Positions 29,797 through 42,186 of a stretch of DNA of 64,000 nt are shown here, piece by piece. Origin of the DNA: an uncultured Colwellia sp. (GTDB lineage Bacteria; Pseudomonadota; Gammaproteobacteria; Enterobacterales; Alteromonadaceae); assembly GCA_913058245.1 (NCBI GenBank), contig CAJXQJ010000012.1, positions 53,165-117,164 on the forward strand, in the 5' to 3' direction. The translations under genes and the position numbers were made by a program. The stretch's first letter is position 1, and each line of letters opens with the position of its first letter. A model generated the notes under the pieces. That model was not told the DNA's origin and did no database searches. It worked only from the letters and a program-made list of their open reading frames with translations.

Positions 29797-31425
29797 TTAG
29801 TTAGATTTTGCTTTTTCCATGCCTGAGAAAATAATTTTCATTTGCACGATAGAAATAATGTTACTCACTAACCAGTATAATACTAGACCTGATGGGAACC
29901 AGAAAAAGAATACGGTAAACATAACTGGCATATACTGCATTATTTTTTGCTGCATTGGATCTTGTACTGTCATAGGCTGCATTTTTTGCATTATGAACAT
30001 ACTGATACCCATTAGCACAGGTAAAATATAGAAAGGATCTTGTGCTGAAAGATCTTGAATCCATAACATAAATGGCGCATGGCGAAGTTCAACACTTTCT
30101 AAAAATACCCAGTAAAGTGCTAGGAAAATCGGCATTTGAATAAGTAATGGCAAACAACCGCCGGCTGGGTTTACTTTTTCTTTACGATAAAGTTCCATCA
30201 TAGCTTGTGACATTTTTTGTCTGTCGTCACCAAAACGTTCTTTAAGCTGCGTCATTTTCGGCTGTAAATTACGCATTTTAGCCATTGATGTGTACTGTGC
30301 TTTTGTTAATGGGTACATACCACCTTTAACAATCAAGGTGATGATGATGATAGCAACACCCCAGTTAGCAACAACTGACTGAATTTTGATTAGCAACCAG
30401 AATAAAGGTTGGCTGATCATAAATAAGAAACCGTAATCAATCGTTAAATCTAAGTTCTCTTCGATACTTTCTAATACATCTTGATCTTTAGGGCCGACAT
30501 AAAATGTTGCAGCCGTTGTTGCTGTATTATTCGGCTCTACAGTGATTGCAGGTGCTTTGAAGCCGATAATGGCATCTTTATTCGCAGAGTACAGGCTATA
30601 AAGTTGGTTAGTGGCTGATTTCTCAGGTACCCAAGAAGACACAAAGTAGTGTTGTAGCATAGCCACCCAGCCACCTTGTGTTGATACATTTAGGTTTTTC
30701 TCTTCAATGTCATCGAAGTCATATTTTTCGTATACATCTTCGGTAGTTGAATATGCAGTACCTTTATAGGTTGGAATTAAACCACTTGAGGTATCAATTA
30801 AAGTTGTTTGCTTTAATTGACCATACATTTGCACGCTAGCAGGTGTACTAGCATTGTTTTTAATGATGTATTCAACGTTAATAGCATAGCTGTCATGATT
30901 GAATGTAAAACGTTTGGTTACTGATAATGCATCACTATCAATATAGGTTAAATCAACCATTAAAGGTGAATCAGCAGAAGTTTGATAAGCGGTTGCTGAG
31001 GTTTGGTAAACAGGGCGGCCTTGAATGACTCTATCTAAACCTTGTGCACCTGTTAATCCACTTTGAGCAACATAACGGTTAATATCACTACGTAAAATAG
31101 TAAATGGAACGCCATTGCCTTGTTCGGTATCAAACTTTAAAAGTTTGGCTTCAATAATATCGCCGCCATTGGTATCAATTTTTAATGCCAAGACATCGCT
31201 TGTAATAGAAATTATTGTTGCAGAAGCGGTTGTTGTTTCATTATTAATAGGTGATGCTGTCGCTGAAGACTCAGGAACAAAATCGCCGTTACTTGATGTT
31301 GTGGTTGCTTGTTGAGTTACTGCTGGTTGCTCAATTACAGGAGCATTGTCCATTTGCCATTGATTAAATAGCAAATAGGTAACAACCATAAGCGCAATAA
31401 AAAGAAAACCGCGTTGAGATTCCAT
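29797..31425 (-). CDS. yidC: Membrane protein insertase YidC
   Basis: This 542-residue protein is the gram-negative YidC form. It has an N-terminal anchor (GFLFIALMVVTYLLFNQW), a large periplasmic beta domain, then the conserved five-helix core. The core includes WGVAIIIITLIVKGGMYPLTKAQYTSMAKM, NPAGGCLPLLIQMPIFLALYWVFLESVELR and MFTVFFFWFPSGLVLYWLVSN. It inserts proteins, including F0 c, into the inner membrane. The preceding gene yidD ends 6 bp away. Confidence 0.99.
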   Translation of the reverse strand: MESQRGFLFIALMVVTYLLFNQWQMDNAPVIEQPAVTQQATTTSSNGDFVPESSATASPINNETTTASATIISITSDVLALKIDTNGGDIIEAKLLKFDTEQGNGVPFTILRSDINRYVAQSGLTGAQGLDRVIQGRPVYQTSATAYQTSADSPLMVDLTYIDSDALSVTKRFTFNHDSYAINVEYIIKNNASTPASVQMYGQLKQTTLIDTSSGLIPTYKGTAYSTTEDVYEKYDFDDIEEKNLNVSTQGGWVAMLQHYFVSSWVPEKSATNQLYSLYSANKDAIIGFKAPAITVEPNNTATTAATFYVGPKDQDVLESIEENLDLTIDYGFLFMISQPLFWLLIKIQSVVANWGVAIIIITLIVKGGMYPLTKAQYTSMAKMRNLQPKMTQLKERFGDDRQKMSQAMMELYRKEKVNPAGGCLPLLIQMPIFLALYWVFLESVELRHAPFMLWIQDLSAQDPFYILPVLMGISMFIMQKMQPMTVQDPMQQKIMQYMPVMFTVFFFWFPSGLVLYWLVSNIISIVQMKIIFSGMEKAKSN

Positions 31426-31431
31426 AATGTC

Positions 31432-31680
31432 TTATTTCTCTTTTTTTGATAGTGGCACGGGATCATGTCCTCCCGCATTTAATGGATGGCATTTTAGTAT
31501 ACGTTTGCCTGCTAACCAACAACCTTTTATCACACCGAAGCGATTAATTGCTTCAATAGCGTAAAATGAACAAGTTGGATCAAATCGACAATTGGGGCCA
31601 AGCAGTGGACTAAGCCAACGCTGGTAAGCTTTTACAAAAGTAATTGCTATTTTTTGTGGCGCTGAATTATTTTTCGCCAT
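31432..31680 (-). CDS. yidD: Membrane protein insertion efficiency factor YidD
   Basis: This 82-residue protein has the hallmark block [31 protein letters not shown] with its conserved cysteines, and [14 protein letters not shown] near the end. It helps YidC at the membrane. Its start lies inside the 3' end of rnpA (34-bp overlap), an arrangement common in bacteria. Confidence 0.98.
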   Translation of the reverse strand: MAKNNSAPQKIAITFVKAYQRWLSPLLGPNCRFDPTCSFYAIEAINRFGVIKGCWLAGKRILKCHPLNAGGHDPVPLSKKEK

Positions 31681-32003
31681 ATTTTTTCCAATTGCTGATT
31701 AATTTCTTTATTTTCGAGTTTGTCAGTTCCCGATTTTACCATAACAACTATATCTATATGGGGGAGATTGTGTTGATTTAAACGGAAACTTTCACGAATT
31801 TGTCGTTTAATACGATTTCGTTGAACAGCAAGTTTTACCCGCTTTTTAGCTATGGCTAGACCTAAGCGATTATTATTATCAGAATTTGGTGTGGCGAGAA
31901 TCGTGATATGGCTAGAGCCAAAACGAAGAGGTTTTGAGAATACAGCTTGAAATTGACCGGGAGTCAAAAGACGAGACTCCCGATTAAATTCATAAGTAAC
32001 CAT
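31647..32003 (-). CDS. rnpA: Ribonuclease P protein component
   Basis: The track ORF uses a TTG at 32015. The ATG at 32003 ([18 protein letters not shown]) gives a normal 118-residue RnpA and is preferred. The RNR motif region [22 protein letters not shown] (about 55-76) binds the P RNA. It matures tRNA 5' ends. The order rpmH-rnpA-yidD-yidC-mnmE is standard. Confidence 0.97.
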   Translation of the reverse strand: MVTYEFNRESRLLTPGQFQAVFSKPLRFGSSHITILATPNSDNNNRLGLAIAKKRVKLAVQRNRIKRQIRESFRLNQHNLPHIDIVVMVKSGTDKLENKEINQQLEKIWRKIIQRHKK

Positions 32004-32044
32004 GTTGGTTACCAATTTTTTAACTTAAACTACGAGTTAAAAAA

Positions 32045-32179
32045 TTAAGCACTAAGGCTTGCGCGGCCTTTAGCACGACGACGTGCAATTACAGCACGAC
32101 CGTTTTTCGTAGCCATGCGAGCACGGAAGCCATGGTTGCGCTTACGCTTTAATACACTAGGTTGAAATGTTCTTTTCAT
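32045..32179 (-). CDS. rpmH: 50S ribosomal protein L34
   Basis: This gene is too short for the ORF track. The minus strand from the ATG at 32179 reads [20 protein letters not shown], continues through [17 protein letters not shown] and ends SLSA-stop: 44 residues, a near-canonical L34. It is first of the rpmH-rnpA-yidD-yidC cluster and has a strong promoter upstream. Confidence 0.98.
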   Translation of the reverse strand: MKRTFQPSVLKRKRNHGFRARMATKNGRAVIARRRAKGRASLSA

Positions 32180-32254
32180 TACGCTAATCCGTCTGTTGTT
32201 GTTGCCCTGGCAAAACAGCCTTCATGAGCACACTGGGTCTAAAAATGAGGCGAA

Positions 32255-32283
32255 ATTCTATATAGAGAAGCAAGCTTTGTCAA
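32255..32283 (-). promoter_or_regulatory. Strong sigma-70 promoter of rpmH
   Basis: On the minus strand TTGACA, 17 bases, then TAGAAT: an almost ideal promoter about 76 bp before the rpmH start codon. Confidence 0.85.
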
Positions 32284-32309
32284 TGTTTATTCTTTAGCTA
32301 TTTTAAAAA

Positions 32310-32400
32310 GATCGTTAACGGATCGTACTGATCGAAAAAGTATCCACAGTTTTATAACAAAATATTGAAAAATGCTAAGGATCATTTCATTTAACTGATC
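32310..32400. promoter_or_regulatory. GATC cluster upstream of dnaA
   Basis: Five GATC sites occur within about 90 bp of the dnaA leader, with a near DnaA box (GTATCCACA, 32340). This suggests SeqA/Dam-style control of dnaA or a secondary initiator-binding region. The 464-bp gap contains no gene. Confidence 0.55.
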
Positions 32401-32532
32401 ATAATTAAATCGTATATTTAAATTTTTTTAGCACTTTTTTGCTATTAAAAGTGGGTGCAAGGTTTGAGTTTATTGAGTTTGTGAAAAAAAAATGAAAATA
32501 AAATGGCTTTATTGAAAAGTCAATATTGATGT

Positions 32533-32541
32533 TGTGGATAA
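32533..32541 (-). promoter_or_regulatory. DnaA box in the dnaA promoter region
   Basis: TGTGGATAA (TTATCCACA on the minus strand) lies about 100 bp before the dnaA start, consistent with the autoregulation known for dnaA. Confidence 0.75.
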
Positions 32542-32643
32542 CTATAGTGATAATAGTGCCAATATAAAAATTATTATCTTTTTCTCTATTATTTTTTGCG
32601 ACTAAATAATGCAAGAAGCATAGTTATTATCAGGAGTCGGTTG

Positions 32644-34005
32644 TTGGATCATTCACTTTGGCAAAAATGTTTGTCTGTTCTTCAAGAAGAATTACCCGCA
32701 CAGCAATTTAGTATGTGGATTCGTCCACTGCAATGTGTGGTTACTGATAATATTATGACCTTATACGCGCCTAATAGGTTTGTTTTAGATTGGGTCAGAG
32801 ATAAATATGTTAATCGTATTAACGAATTAGTTGGTATGCATGATAGCGCTAATCCACCTTTATTGCGTTTTGATGTTGGTAGCATTCCCGATCAAGCAAC
32901 AAATATTCAAGATAGTATTAGTCAGGTGCAACCTAATCCTAAAGCTGCAAGCAAAGAGGCTAGTGCTCCTGAAAGTAACTTGCCAAAAACAACAAATGTC
33001 AGAGTAAAATATACTTTCGATAACTTTGTTGAAGGTAAATCAAACCAGCTAGCCCGTGCGGCAGCATCACAGGTTGCGGATAACCCAGGTGCAGCATATA
33101 ACCCATTATTTATTTATGGCGGTACTGGTTTAGGCAAAACCCATTTATTGCATGCGGTTGGTAATGGTATTTTACTGAATAAACCAAATGCTAAAATTGC
33201 TTACATGCATTCCGAACGCTTTGTTCAAGACATGGTAAGAGCGTTGCAGAACAATGCCATGGAAAAGTTTAAGCAATATTATCGCTCGGTTGATGCTTTG
33301 CTTATTGATGATATTCAATTCTTTGCTGGTAAAGATCGAACACAAGAAGAGTTCTTCCACACTTTTAATGCCTTACTAGAAGGTAATCAACAAATCATCT
33401 TGACCAGTGATCGTTACCCTAAAGAGGTTGATGTTGAAGATCGACTAAAATCTCGCTTTGGTTGGGGCCTTACTATTGCCATAGAGCCTCCTGAATTAGA
33501 AACACGTGTAGCGATATTGAAGCGTAAAGCTGAAGAGAGTCATATCAACTTGGCGGATGAAGTAGCATTTTTTATTGCTAAACGTTTACGCTCTAATGTA
33601 CGTGAGCTTGAAGGGGCATTAAATCGCGTTATCGCCAATGCTAATTTTACTGGTCGCGCCATTACTATTGATTTTGTTCGTGAAGCACTTCGAGATTTAT
33701 TGGCTTTACAAGACAAGCTAGTTACTATTGATAATATTCAACGTACAGTAGCGGAATACTATAAAATAAAAGTTGCTGATTTACTTTCTAAAAGAAGAAA
33801 TAGATCTGTTGCTAGACCTCGTCAAATTGCAATGGCATTATCTAAAGAGTTAACTAACCATAGTTTGCCTGAAATTGGTGATGCTTTTGGTGGTAGAGAT
33901 CATACAACAGTGTTGCATGCTTGTCGGAAGGTAAAAGATTTGCGTGAAGAGTCACATGATATAAAAGAAGATTATTCAAATTTAACCAGAACATTGTCAT
34001 CATAA
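32644..34005 (+). CDS. dnaA: Chromosomal replication initiator DnaA
   Basis: The track ORF opens at an upstream TTG (32596). AGGAG at 32632-32636 points to a TTG start at 32644 (or 32641), giving a 453-residue protein beginning [17 protein letters not shown], as DnaA should. The AAA+ domain has [15 protein letters not shown] (Walker A) and [13 protein letters not shown] (Walker B). The C-terminal box-binding helix is [15 protein letters not shown]. It opens oriC, about 5 kb to the left. The non-ATG start may limit DnaA synthesis. The operon continues to dnaN. Confidence 0.98.
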   Translation: MDHSLWQKCLSVLQEELPAQQFSMWIRPLQCVVTDNIMTLYAPNRFVLDWVRDKYVNRINELVGMHDSANPPLLRFDVGSIPDQATNIQDSISQVQPNPKAASKEASAPESNLPKTTNVRVKYTFDNFVEGKSNQLARAAASQVADNPGAAYNPLFIYGGTGLGKTHLLHAVGNGILLNKPNAKIAYMHSERFVQDMVRALQNNAMEKFKQYYRSVDALLIDDIQFFAGKDRTQEEFFHTFNALLEGNQQIILTSDRYPKEVDVEDRLKSRFGWGLTIAIEPPELETRVAILKRKAEESHINLADEVAFFIAKRLRSNVRELEGALNRVIANANFTGRAITIDFVREALRDLLALQDKLVTIDNIQRTVAEYYKIKVADLLSKRRNRSVARPRQIAMALSKELTNHSLPEIGDAFGGRDHTTVLHACRKVKDLREESHDIKEDYSNLTRTLSS

Positions 34006-34033
34006 TAATAAGTAAGTTAAAAGTGGGTCAAAA

Positions 34034-35137
34034 ATGAAATTTTCATTAAATAGAGAATTACTTCTGAAACCTTTATTGTTGGTTTCAGGCGCTGTTGAAA
34101 GAAAAAGTACACTACCTATTTTAGGTAATATTCTTTTTGATGTAAGTGGGCAATCACTTACCCTAACCGCCACGGATTTAGAGCTAGAAATGGTTGCGTA
34201 TGCGTCAATTGACAATCATGCTGAAGACGGAAAAGTTACCATTCCAGCACGTAAACTTTTAGATATTTGTAAAAGTTTACCGGACGATTCAACACTGACG
34301 TTTGAATCTCATAACGATATTATAAAAATTAGTACTGGTCGTAGTAAATACTCCCTTTCAACGTTGCCAGCGAGTGACTTCCCTAATATTGAACAATGGC
34401 AGGGAGACGTAGAATTTAAGCTATTAAAGTCAGAGTTATTGCGCTTAATTGAAAGTACACATTTTTCAATGGCAAACCAAGACGTTCGCTATTACCTAAA
34501 TGGTATGTCGATAGAAACAGAAGGAAAGGAGATTCGCTCTGTTGCAACAGATGGTCATCGTTTAGCTATATGTAAAATTTCTAATGAAGATCTTGAGCTA
34601 CCTTCTCGACAAGTAATTGTACCGCGTAAAGGTATTTTAGAAATTATTCGTTTACTTGATCCTGTTGATGAAAGCGTGCAGGTATTTTTGGGTTCTAATC
34701 ATGTTCGCATAATTGACAGTGAATTTTCATTTACCAGTAAACTTGTTGATGGTCGTTTCCCTGACTATCGTCGTGTGTTACCTCGAAATGGCGATAAAAT
34801 TCTTAATGCAAATAAGGACGAGTTAAGGCAAGTACTTTCTCGCGCTTCAATATTGTCGAACGAAAAATTTAAAGGTGTTCGCCTAAACTTTGCTGCCACT
34901 GAATTGAAAATAACGGCTAATAACCCAGAGCAAGAGCAAGCAGAAGAAGTTATTGAAATTGACTTCCCATACGAAGAAGTCGAAATTGGTTTTAACGTGA
35001 GTTACGTATTAGACGTTTTAAATGCTATTAAAGAAACCGATGTTAAATTTACTCTAGCTGATGCCAACAGTAGTGTTGTTATTGAAGGTGGAGAGTCAGG
35101 CGAAGCTTTATATGTAGTAATGCCAATGCGATTGTAA
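34034..35137 (+). CDS. dnaN: DNA polymerase III beta sliding clamp
   Basis: This 367-residue protein has three clamp repeats. The start MKFSLNRELLLKPLLLVSGAVERKSTLPILGNIL and the end ALYVVMPMRL are canonical. It encircles DNA and tethers polymerases. It follows dnaA by 28 bp, and its stop overlaps the recF start by one base (TAATG). Confidence 0.99.
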   Translation: MKFSLNRELLLKPLLLVSGAVERKSTLPILGNILFDVSGQSLTLTATDLELEMVAYASIDNHAEDGKVTIPARKLLDICKSLPDDSTLTFESHNDIIKISTGRSKYSLSTLPASDFPNIEQWQGDVEFKLLKSELLRLIESTHFSMANQDVRYYLNGMSIETEGKEIRSVATDGHRLAICKISNEDLELPSRQVIVPRKGILEIIRLLDPVDESVQVFLGSNHVRIIDSEFSFTSKLVDGRFPDYRRVLPRNGDKILNANKDELRQVLSRASILSNEKFKGVRLNFAATELKITANNPEQEQAEEVIEIDFPYEEVEIGFNVSYVLDVLNAIKETDVKFTLADANSSVVIEGGESGEALYVVMPMRL

Positions 35138-36231
35138 TGGCTATTGGTAAATTATTTGTACAAGATTTTCGTAATATAGAAAGTGTATCAGTAAATTTTC
35201 ATGCAGATGTAAATTTTATTATTGGTGATAACGGCAGTGGTAAAAGTAGTTTATTGGAAGCTATTTTTTATTTAGGACACGGTAAGTCGTTTCGTAGCGC
35301 CAAAGTAGACAATTTACTTCAGCACGAAAAACTTGCATTTACCGTTAGTGCTAAAACGGATAAAGACTGCCAGTTAGGTGTTCGTAAAACATTTGACTCT
35401 AGCTTAGGTAATACAGAAATAAGAATTGACGGAGAAAAGCAAGCAAAACTTTCTTCGCTTGCTAAAAACGTTGCTGTGCAGGTAATTACTCCAGAAAGTT
35501 TCAAATTGTTTTTTGGTGGTCCTAAGCAAAGGCGTCGATTTATAGATTTAGGATTGTTTCACGTGAAACATTCCTTTTCTGAACATTGGCGAGAGTTTTC
35601 TAGAGTGCTAAAACAGCGCAATGCCTGTTTAAGAAATAAGACGGATTTAAAAACCTTAGAGTACTGGAGTGAAGTTTTTGCTGAGCGCTCACAACAAATT
35701 GCAGACTTAAGATCTGACTATGTTGATGAGTTGACTAAAGAGTTAAGTTTTTGGTTAAAAACCATGTTACCGTCTGTATCTGATGATATAGTGATTCAAT
35801 ACCTGCAAGGATGGAATTCAAAGAAAAACTTACTCGATGTATTAAGCCAATATCGAGAAAAAGAATTGTCAACTGGGTATAGTTTATTTGGAGCACAAAA
35901 ATTTGATGTTCGTTTTGTTTTAAATGGCACGTCATTAGATAATCAATTATCACGTGGTCAACAGAAGTTGTTTTTACTGGCATTAACTTTTGCACAAGCA
36001 AAATTAATTGAAAGAGTTAATCGAGTAAAACCAATTTTATTAATAGATGATGTTGGTGCTGAATTAGATAGCAATTCTAGAGCATTATTAAATAATGCAA
36101 TAGCGGCGATAGATTGCCAAGTTATCGTAACAGCAATTGATAAAACAGCAGTGGAACAGTTAGTTCCACTAGAAAAAAACTACAGAATGTTTCACGTGAA
36201 ACATGGCAAACTATCAGTAATGAGTGAGTAG
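35137..36231 (+). CDS. recF: RecF recombination and repair ATPase
   Basis: This 364-residue ABC-type ATPase has Walker A GDNGSGKSSLLEAIFYLGHGKSFR (about 30-54), the signature LSRGQQKLFLLALTFAQAKL and Walker B PILLIDDVGAELD. It loads RecA at gaps. Two perfect 16-bp parS palindromes are built into the coding sequence, both read as FHVKH (at GLFHVKHSF and RMFHVKHGK). It is translationally coupled to dnaN. Confidence 0.98.
   Translation: MAIGKLFVQDFRNIESVSVNFHADVNFIIGDNGSGKSSLLEAIFYLGHGKSFRSAKVDNLLQHEKLAFTVSAKTDKDCQLGVRKTFDSSLGNTEIRIDGEKQAKLSSLAKNVAVQVITPESFKLFFGGPKQRRRFIDLGLFHVKHSFSEHWREFSRVLKQRNACLRNKTDLKTLEYWSEVFAERSQQIADLRSDYVDELTKELSFWLKTMLPSVSDDIVIQYLQGWNSKKNLLDVLSQYREKELSTGYSLFGAQKFDVRFVLNGTSLDNQLSRGQQKLFLLALTFAQAKLIERVNRVKPILLIDDVGAELDSNSRALLNNAIAAIDCQVIVTAIDKTAVEQLVPLEKNYRMFHVKHGKLSVMSE
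35555..35570. promoter_or_regulatory. parS site 1 (perfect)
   Basis: TGTTTCACGTGAAACA matches the universal chromosomal parS consensus at all 16 positions, inside recF. It is the binding site for the ParB encoded at 22990-23880. Confidence 0.93.
36188..36203. promoter_or_regulatory. parS site 2 (perfect)
   Basis: A second perfect TGTTTCACGTGAAACA lies 633 bp from site 1, near the end of recF. Confidence 0.93.
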
Positions 36232-36238
36232 GCTATAA

Positions 36239-38686
<2,448 letters not shown>

Positions 38687-38703
38687 TTGCTAAACGCATC
38701 AAT

Positions 38704-38737
38704 AAAAAATGCCCGGTCATCTAATCGGGCATTTTTT
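38704..38737 (+). terminator. Terminator of dnaA-dnaN-recF-gyrB
   Basis: AAAAATGCCCG and CGGGCATTTTT pair around a 10-base loop, with a T-tract after, 18 bp beyond the gyrB stop. Confidence 0.92.
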
Positions 38738-38793
38738 GTTTCTAACCTTGTAAATAGTTTTGAATAAAATTCAAACATCTAGACAAGGACACT

Positions 38794-38827
38794 AGGCTAA
38801 TAAAGTGACAGTAGGTATAATTAGCCT
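38794..38827 (+). promoter_or_regulatory. glyQS promoter with flanking inverted repeat
   Basis: A TATAAT (38816-38821) precedes glyQ by about 40 bp. AGGCTAAT and ATTAGCCT (8-bp arms, 18-bp spacer) bracket it, so a dimeric regulator could occlude the promoter. The -35 is weak. Confidence 0.4.
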
Positions 38828-38861
38828 TATTTGACAAATATAACTAAAGATTCGGATTCTC

Positions 38862-39797
38862 ATGAGTACGTTTAATATAAAGACCTTTCAAGGACTAATA
38901 TTGCAATTGCAAGATTATTGGTCACGCCAGGGCTGTGTCATTGTTCAGCCATTAGATTTAGAAGTAGGGGCTGGTACCTTTCATCCCATGACATTTTTAC
39001 GCTCTATTGGTCCTGAGCCAATGAGCAGCGCCTACGTTCAGCCATGTCGTCGTCCGACAGATGGTCGTTATGGTGAGAACCCAAATAGATTACAACACTA
39101 CTATCAGTTCCAGGTTATGTTAAAACCATCACCTGACAATATCCAAGAGTTATACCTTAACTCGTTAAAAGAGATGGGCATTGACCCGCTTGTTCATGAT
39201 ATTCGTTTTGTTGAAGATAACTGGGAATCACCAACATTAGGTGCTTGGGGTCTTGGTTGGGAAATTTGGCTAAACGGCATGGAAATTACTCAATTTACAT
39301 ATTTCCAGCAAGTTGGTGGACTAGAATGTGCTCCTGTAACTGGTGAGATCACATACGGTTTAGAGCGCTTAGCTATGTATATCCAAAATGTTGATAGTAT
39401 TTACGACCTCGTTTGGACTGATGGCCCTATGGGTAAAGTTTTATATCGCGATGTTTTCCATCAAAATGAAGTTGAGCAATCGACATATAATTTTGAACAT
39501 GCTGATGTTGATGATTTATTTAAAACCTTTGACCAATGTGAAGCGGTGAGTGAAAAATTAATTGCAGAAGGGTTAGCATTGCCAGCATACGAGCAAGTAA
39601 TGAAAGCATCGCATGCATTTAACTTATTAGATGCACGTCATGCTATTTCCGTTACCGAACGTCAACGTTATATCTTACGAGTAAGAGCGTTATCGAAAGC
39701 TTGTGCGGAAGCATATTATGCGAAAAGAGAAGAACTTGGCTTCCCTCTTTGTAAAAACAATAATGCTAATGGTAGTTCAGCAGAGGGACAATCATAA
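38862..39797 (+). CDS. glyQ: Glycyl-tRNA synthetase alpha subunit
   Basis: This 311-residue class II synthetase subunit begins with [35 protein letters not shown]. It carries [36 protein letters not shown] and [24 protein letters not shown], the catalytic core of the bacterial alpha2beta2 enzyme. It overlaps glyS by one base (TAATG), so synthesis of the two subunits is coupled. Confidence 0.99.
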   Translation: MSTFNIKTFQGLILQLQDYWSRQGCVIVQPLDLEVGAGTFHPMTFLRSIGPEPMSSAYVQPCRRPTDGRYGENPNRLQHYYQFQVMLKPSPDNIQELYLNSLKEMGIDPLVHDIRFVEDNWESPTLGAWGLGWEIWLNGMEITQFTYFQQVGGLECAPVTGEITYGLERLAMYIQNVDSIYDLVWTDGPMGKVLYRDVFHQNEVEQSTYNFEHADVDDLFKTFDQCEAVSEKLIAEGLALPAYEQVMKASHAFNLLDARHAISVTERQRYILRVRALSKACAEAYYAKREELGFPLCKNNNANGSSAEGQS

Positions 39798-41863
39798 TGA
39801 CAACTGAAACGTTATTAATTGAATTAGGTACTGAAGAGTTACCACCAAAATCCCTTAAAACTTTAGCAACGACTTTCTTTGAACAAATTAAGCTACAGCT
39901 AGATACTGCTAAATTGTCATATAGTGACATTCAATGGTTTGCTACACCGAGACGTTTGGCTGTTAAAGTTGAAGGTTTAGTCGCTAGTCAAGCTGACAAA
40001 GCAATTGAAAAACGTGGTCCAGCAGTTAACGTAGCTTTTGATGCTGACGGTAATCCTAGTAGAGCAGCTGAAGGTTGGGCACGCTCAAACGGAATCACCG
40101 TTGCTGACGCAGAACGCTTAGTTACTGATAAAGGTGAATGGTTATTACACAAAACTGTTGAAACAGGTAAGCATATTGAACAGCTTATTCCTGATATGGT
40201 TAACCAAGCAGTTAGTAAGTTGCCTGTGCCTAAACCAATGCGCTGGGGTACAGGTAGAACACAGTTTATTCGTCCTGTGCATACATTGACTATGCTTTAT
40301 GGCGATCAAATTATCGCCGGTGAAACATTGAATGTTGCTGCTAATAACTTAGTAACAGGGCATCGTTTTCATCACCATGGTTTAGTGGCAATTAATCATG
40401 CTGACAATTATGAGTCGATTTTGCGTGAAGCTCATGTTGTTGTTGATTACCAAGAACGTAAGCAAACCATTCTTGAACAAATTAACGTAGCCGCCAAAGA
40501 GCTTGGTGGCGTTGCTTTACCTGATGAAGAATTACTTGATGAAGTTACATCTATTGTAGAGTGGCCTGTTGTTTTAGTTGGCAGCTTCGACGAAGATTTC
40601 CTTAATGTACCTGCAGAACCGCTTATTTATTCAATGAAAGATCACCAAAAGTACTTTCCTGTTACTGATACTGAAGGTAACTTGTTGAATAAATTCATTT
40701 TTGTGTCAAATATAGCCAGCAAAGATCCAAGTCAGGTTATAAAAGGCAACGAAAAAGTTATTCGTCCACGCTTAGCTGATGCTGAATTTTTCTTTAAAAC
40801 AGATAAAAAACAATCACTTGAGTCTAGGTTGTCGAGCTTAGAGTCAGTTTTATTCCAAAAACAGCTAGGAACTGTAAAAGCTAAGTCGGAACGAATTGCT
40901 AGTTTAAGTGAGTTTGTTGCTGAGAAAATTGGTGATGATAAAGCGCTAGCGTATCGTGCTGGCTTATTAAGTAAAACAGATTTACTGTCTGATATGGTGC
41001 TAGAGTTTCCACAAGTACAGGGTACTATGGGTAAATACTACGCCCAACATGACGGTGAACCTGAAGCTGTGGCGCAAGCATTAGAAGACCAATATCGCCC
41101 TCGTTATGCTGGTGATGCCTTACCAGAGCAAACAATAGGTTGTGCAGTGGCGATAGCTGATAAAATCGACTCATTAGTGGGGATTTTTGGTATTAATCAG
41201 CCACCAAAAGGTGATAAAGACCCATTTGCACTTCGCCGCGCTGCTATTGGTTTAATTCGTATTATTATCGAGAAACAACTTAACCTTGATATTGCTGAGC
41301 TAATTGCGAAAAGTGTTGAGTTATACCAAGATAAGTTATCTAACCAAAATGTTGAACAACAAGTTATAGAGTTCGTTCTAGGGCGTTATCGTGCATATTA
41401 TCAAGATCAAAATATTGCTATTGATGTTATTTTAGCTGTGTTGGCTAATGCGCCGTCAGCGCCATTGGATTTTGATAAACGTATTCATGCGGTAGCTCAC
41501 TTTAAAACACTAGAAGAGTCGGCAACATTGGCGGCAGCGAATAAGCGTGTTGGTAATATTTTAGTTAAATTTAAAGGTGAATTATTCACTGAATTTAACG
41601 TTACATTAGCAACAGAATATGCGGAAAAAGAACTCGCGTCTATCTTCTCAGATGTAAAAGTTAAAGTATTACCACTTATGGCAAATAAAGATTATCAAAG
41701 CGCATTAACCGAGCTGGCGACACTTAAACAGCCAATTGATAACTTTTTTGATAATGTAATGGTTATGGCAGACGATGAACAAGTAAAAACTAACCGTTTA
41801 ACTTTGTTAAGTGAAATTCGTAATAGCTTTTTTGCCATTGCTGATATTTCTTTATTACAATAA
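39797..41863 (+). CDS. glyS: Glycyl-tRNA synthetase beta subunit
   Basis: This 688-residue protein matches E. coli GlyS (689). It begins TTETLLIELGTEELPPKSLKTLA and contains WFATPRRLAVKVEGL and HQKYFPVTDTEGNLLNKFIFVSN. It binds tRNA and completes the glycyl-tRNA synthetase with GlyQ. It ends at a perfect bidirectional terminator shared with tusA. Confidence 0.99.
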   Translation: MTTETLLIELGTEELPPKSLKTLATTFFEQIKLQLDTAKLSYSDIQWFATPRRLAVKVEGLVASQADKAIEKRGPAVNVAFDADGNPSRAAEGWARSNGITVADAERLVTDKGEWLLHKTVETGKHIEQLIPDMVNQAVSKLPVPKPMRWGTGRTQFIRPVHTLTMLYGDQIIAGETLNVAANNLVTGHRFHHHGLVAINHADNYESILREAHVVVDYQERKQTILEQINVAAKELGGVALPDEELLDEVTSIVEWPVVLVGSFDEDFLNVPAEPLIYSMKDHQKYFPVTDTEGNLLNKFIFVSNIASKDPSQVIKGNEKVIRPRLADAEFFFKTDKKQSLESRLSSLESVLFQKQLGTVKAKSERIASLSEFVAEKIGDDKALAYRAGLLSKTDLLSDMVLEFPQVQGTMGKYYAQHDGEPEAVAQALEDQYRPRYAGDALPEQTIGCAVAIADKIDSLVGIFGINQPPKGDKDPFALRRAAIGLIRIIIEKQLNLDIAELIAKSVELYQDKLSNQNVEQQVIEFVLGRYRAYYQDQNIAIDVILAVLANAPSAPLDFDKRIHAVAHFKTLEESATLAAANKRVGNILVKFKGELFTEFNVTLATEYAEKELASIFSDVKVKVLPLMANKDYQSALTELATLKQPIDNFFDNVMVMADDEQVKTNRLTLLSEIRNSFFAIADISLLQ

Positions 41864-41888
41864 AAAGTGAATATTTTGTTTTAAAAGT

Positions 41889-41917
41889 AAAAAGGAATGC
41901 ATTTGCATTCCTTTTTT
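41889..41917. terminator. Bidirectional terminator between glyS and tusA
   Basis: AAAAAGGAATGC-ATTT-GCATTCCTTTTT is a perfect 12-bp stem with runs of A and T on its two sides, placed between convergent genes. Confidence 0.94.
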
Positions 41918-41937
41918 GTTTCTAGCTCTCTCGTACC

Positions 41938-42186
41938 TTACAAGCCTTTTTTAATAATGTATTGAAAGGGCATTTCATTGGTTTGCTGTTCTATAAGTTG
42001 ATGTTCCATAAAGCGGCAAAAACTTGGAATATCGCGCGCTGTTGATGGATCATCAGCAGTAACCAATAAGGTTTCTCCAGCTTCAATTTTTCTAATTTTT
42101 TGTCGTAGCATCATCACTGGCTCTGGGCAGCGAAGGCCAATGGCGTCTAATTCATGATCTGTTTCGGGTAATGAAGTTGAGTTCAT
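41938..42186 (-). CDS. tusA: Sulfur carrier protein TusA
   Basis: This 82-residue protein has the TusA active site [18 protein letters not shown] (Cys about 19), then [25 protein letters not shown]. It passes persulfide sulfur from IscS to TusBCD/MnmA for 2-thiouridine in tRNA. It is monocistronic, with a 252-bp divergent region before slt that holds no visible gene. Confidence 0.97.
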   Translation of the reverse strand: MNSTSLPETDHELDAIGLRCPEPVMMLRQKIRKIEAGETLLVTADDPSTARDIPSFCRFMEHQLIEQQTNEMPFQYIIKKGL

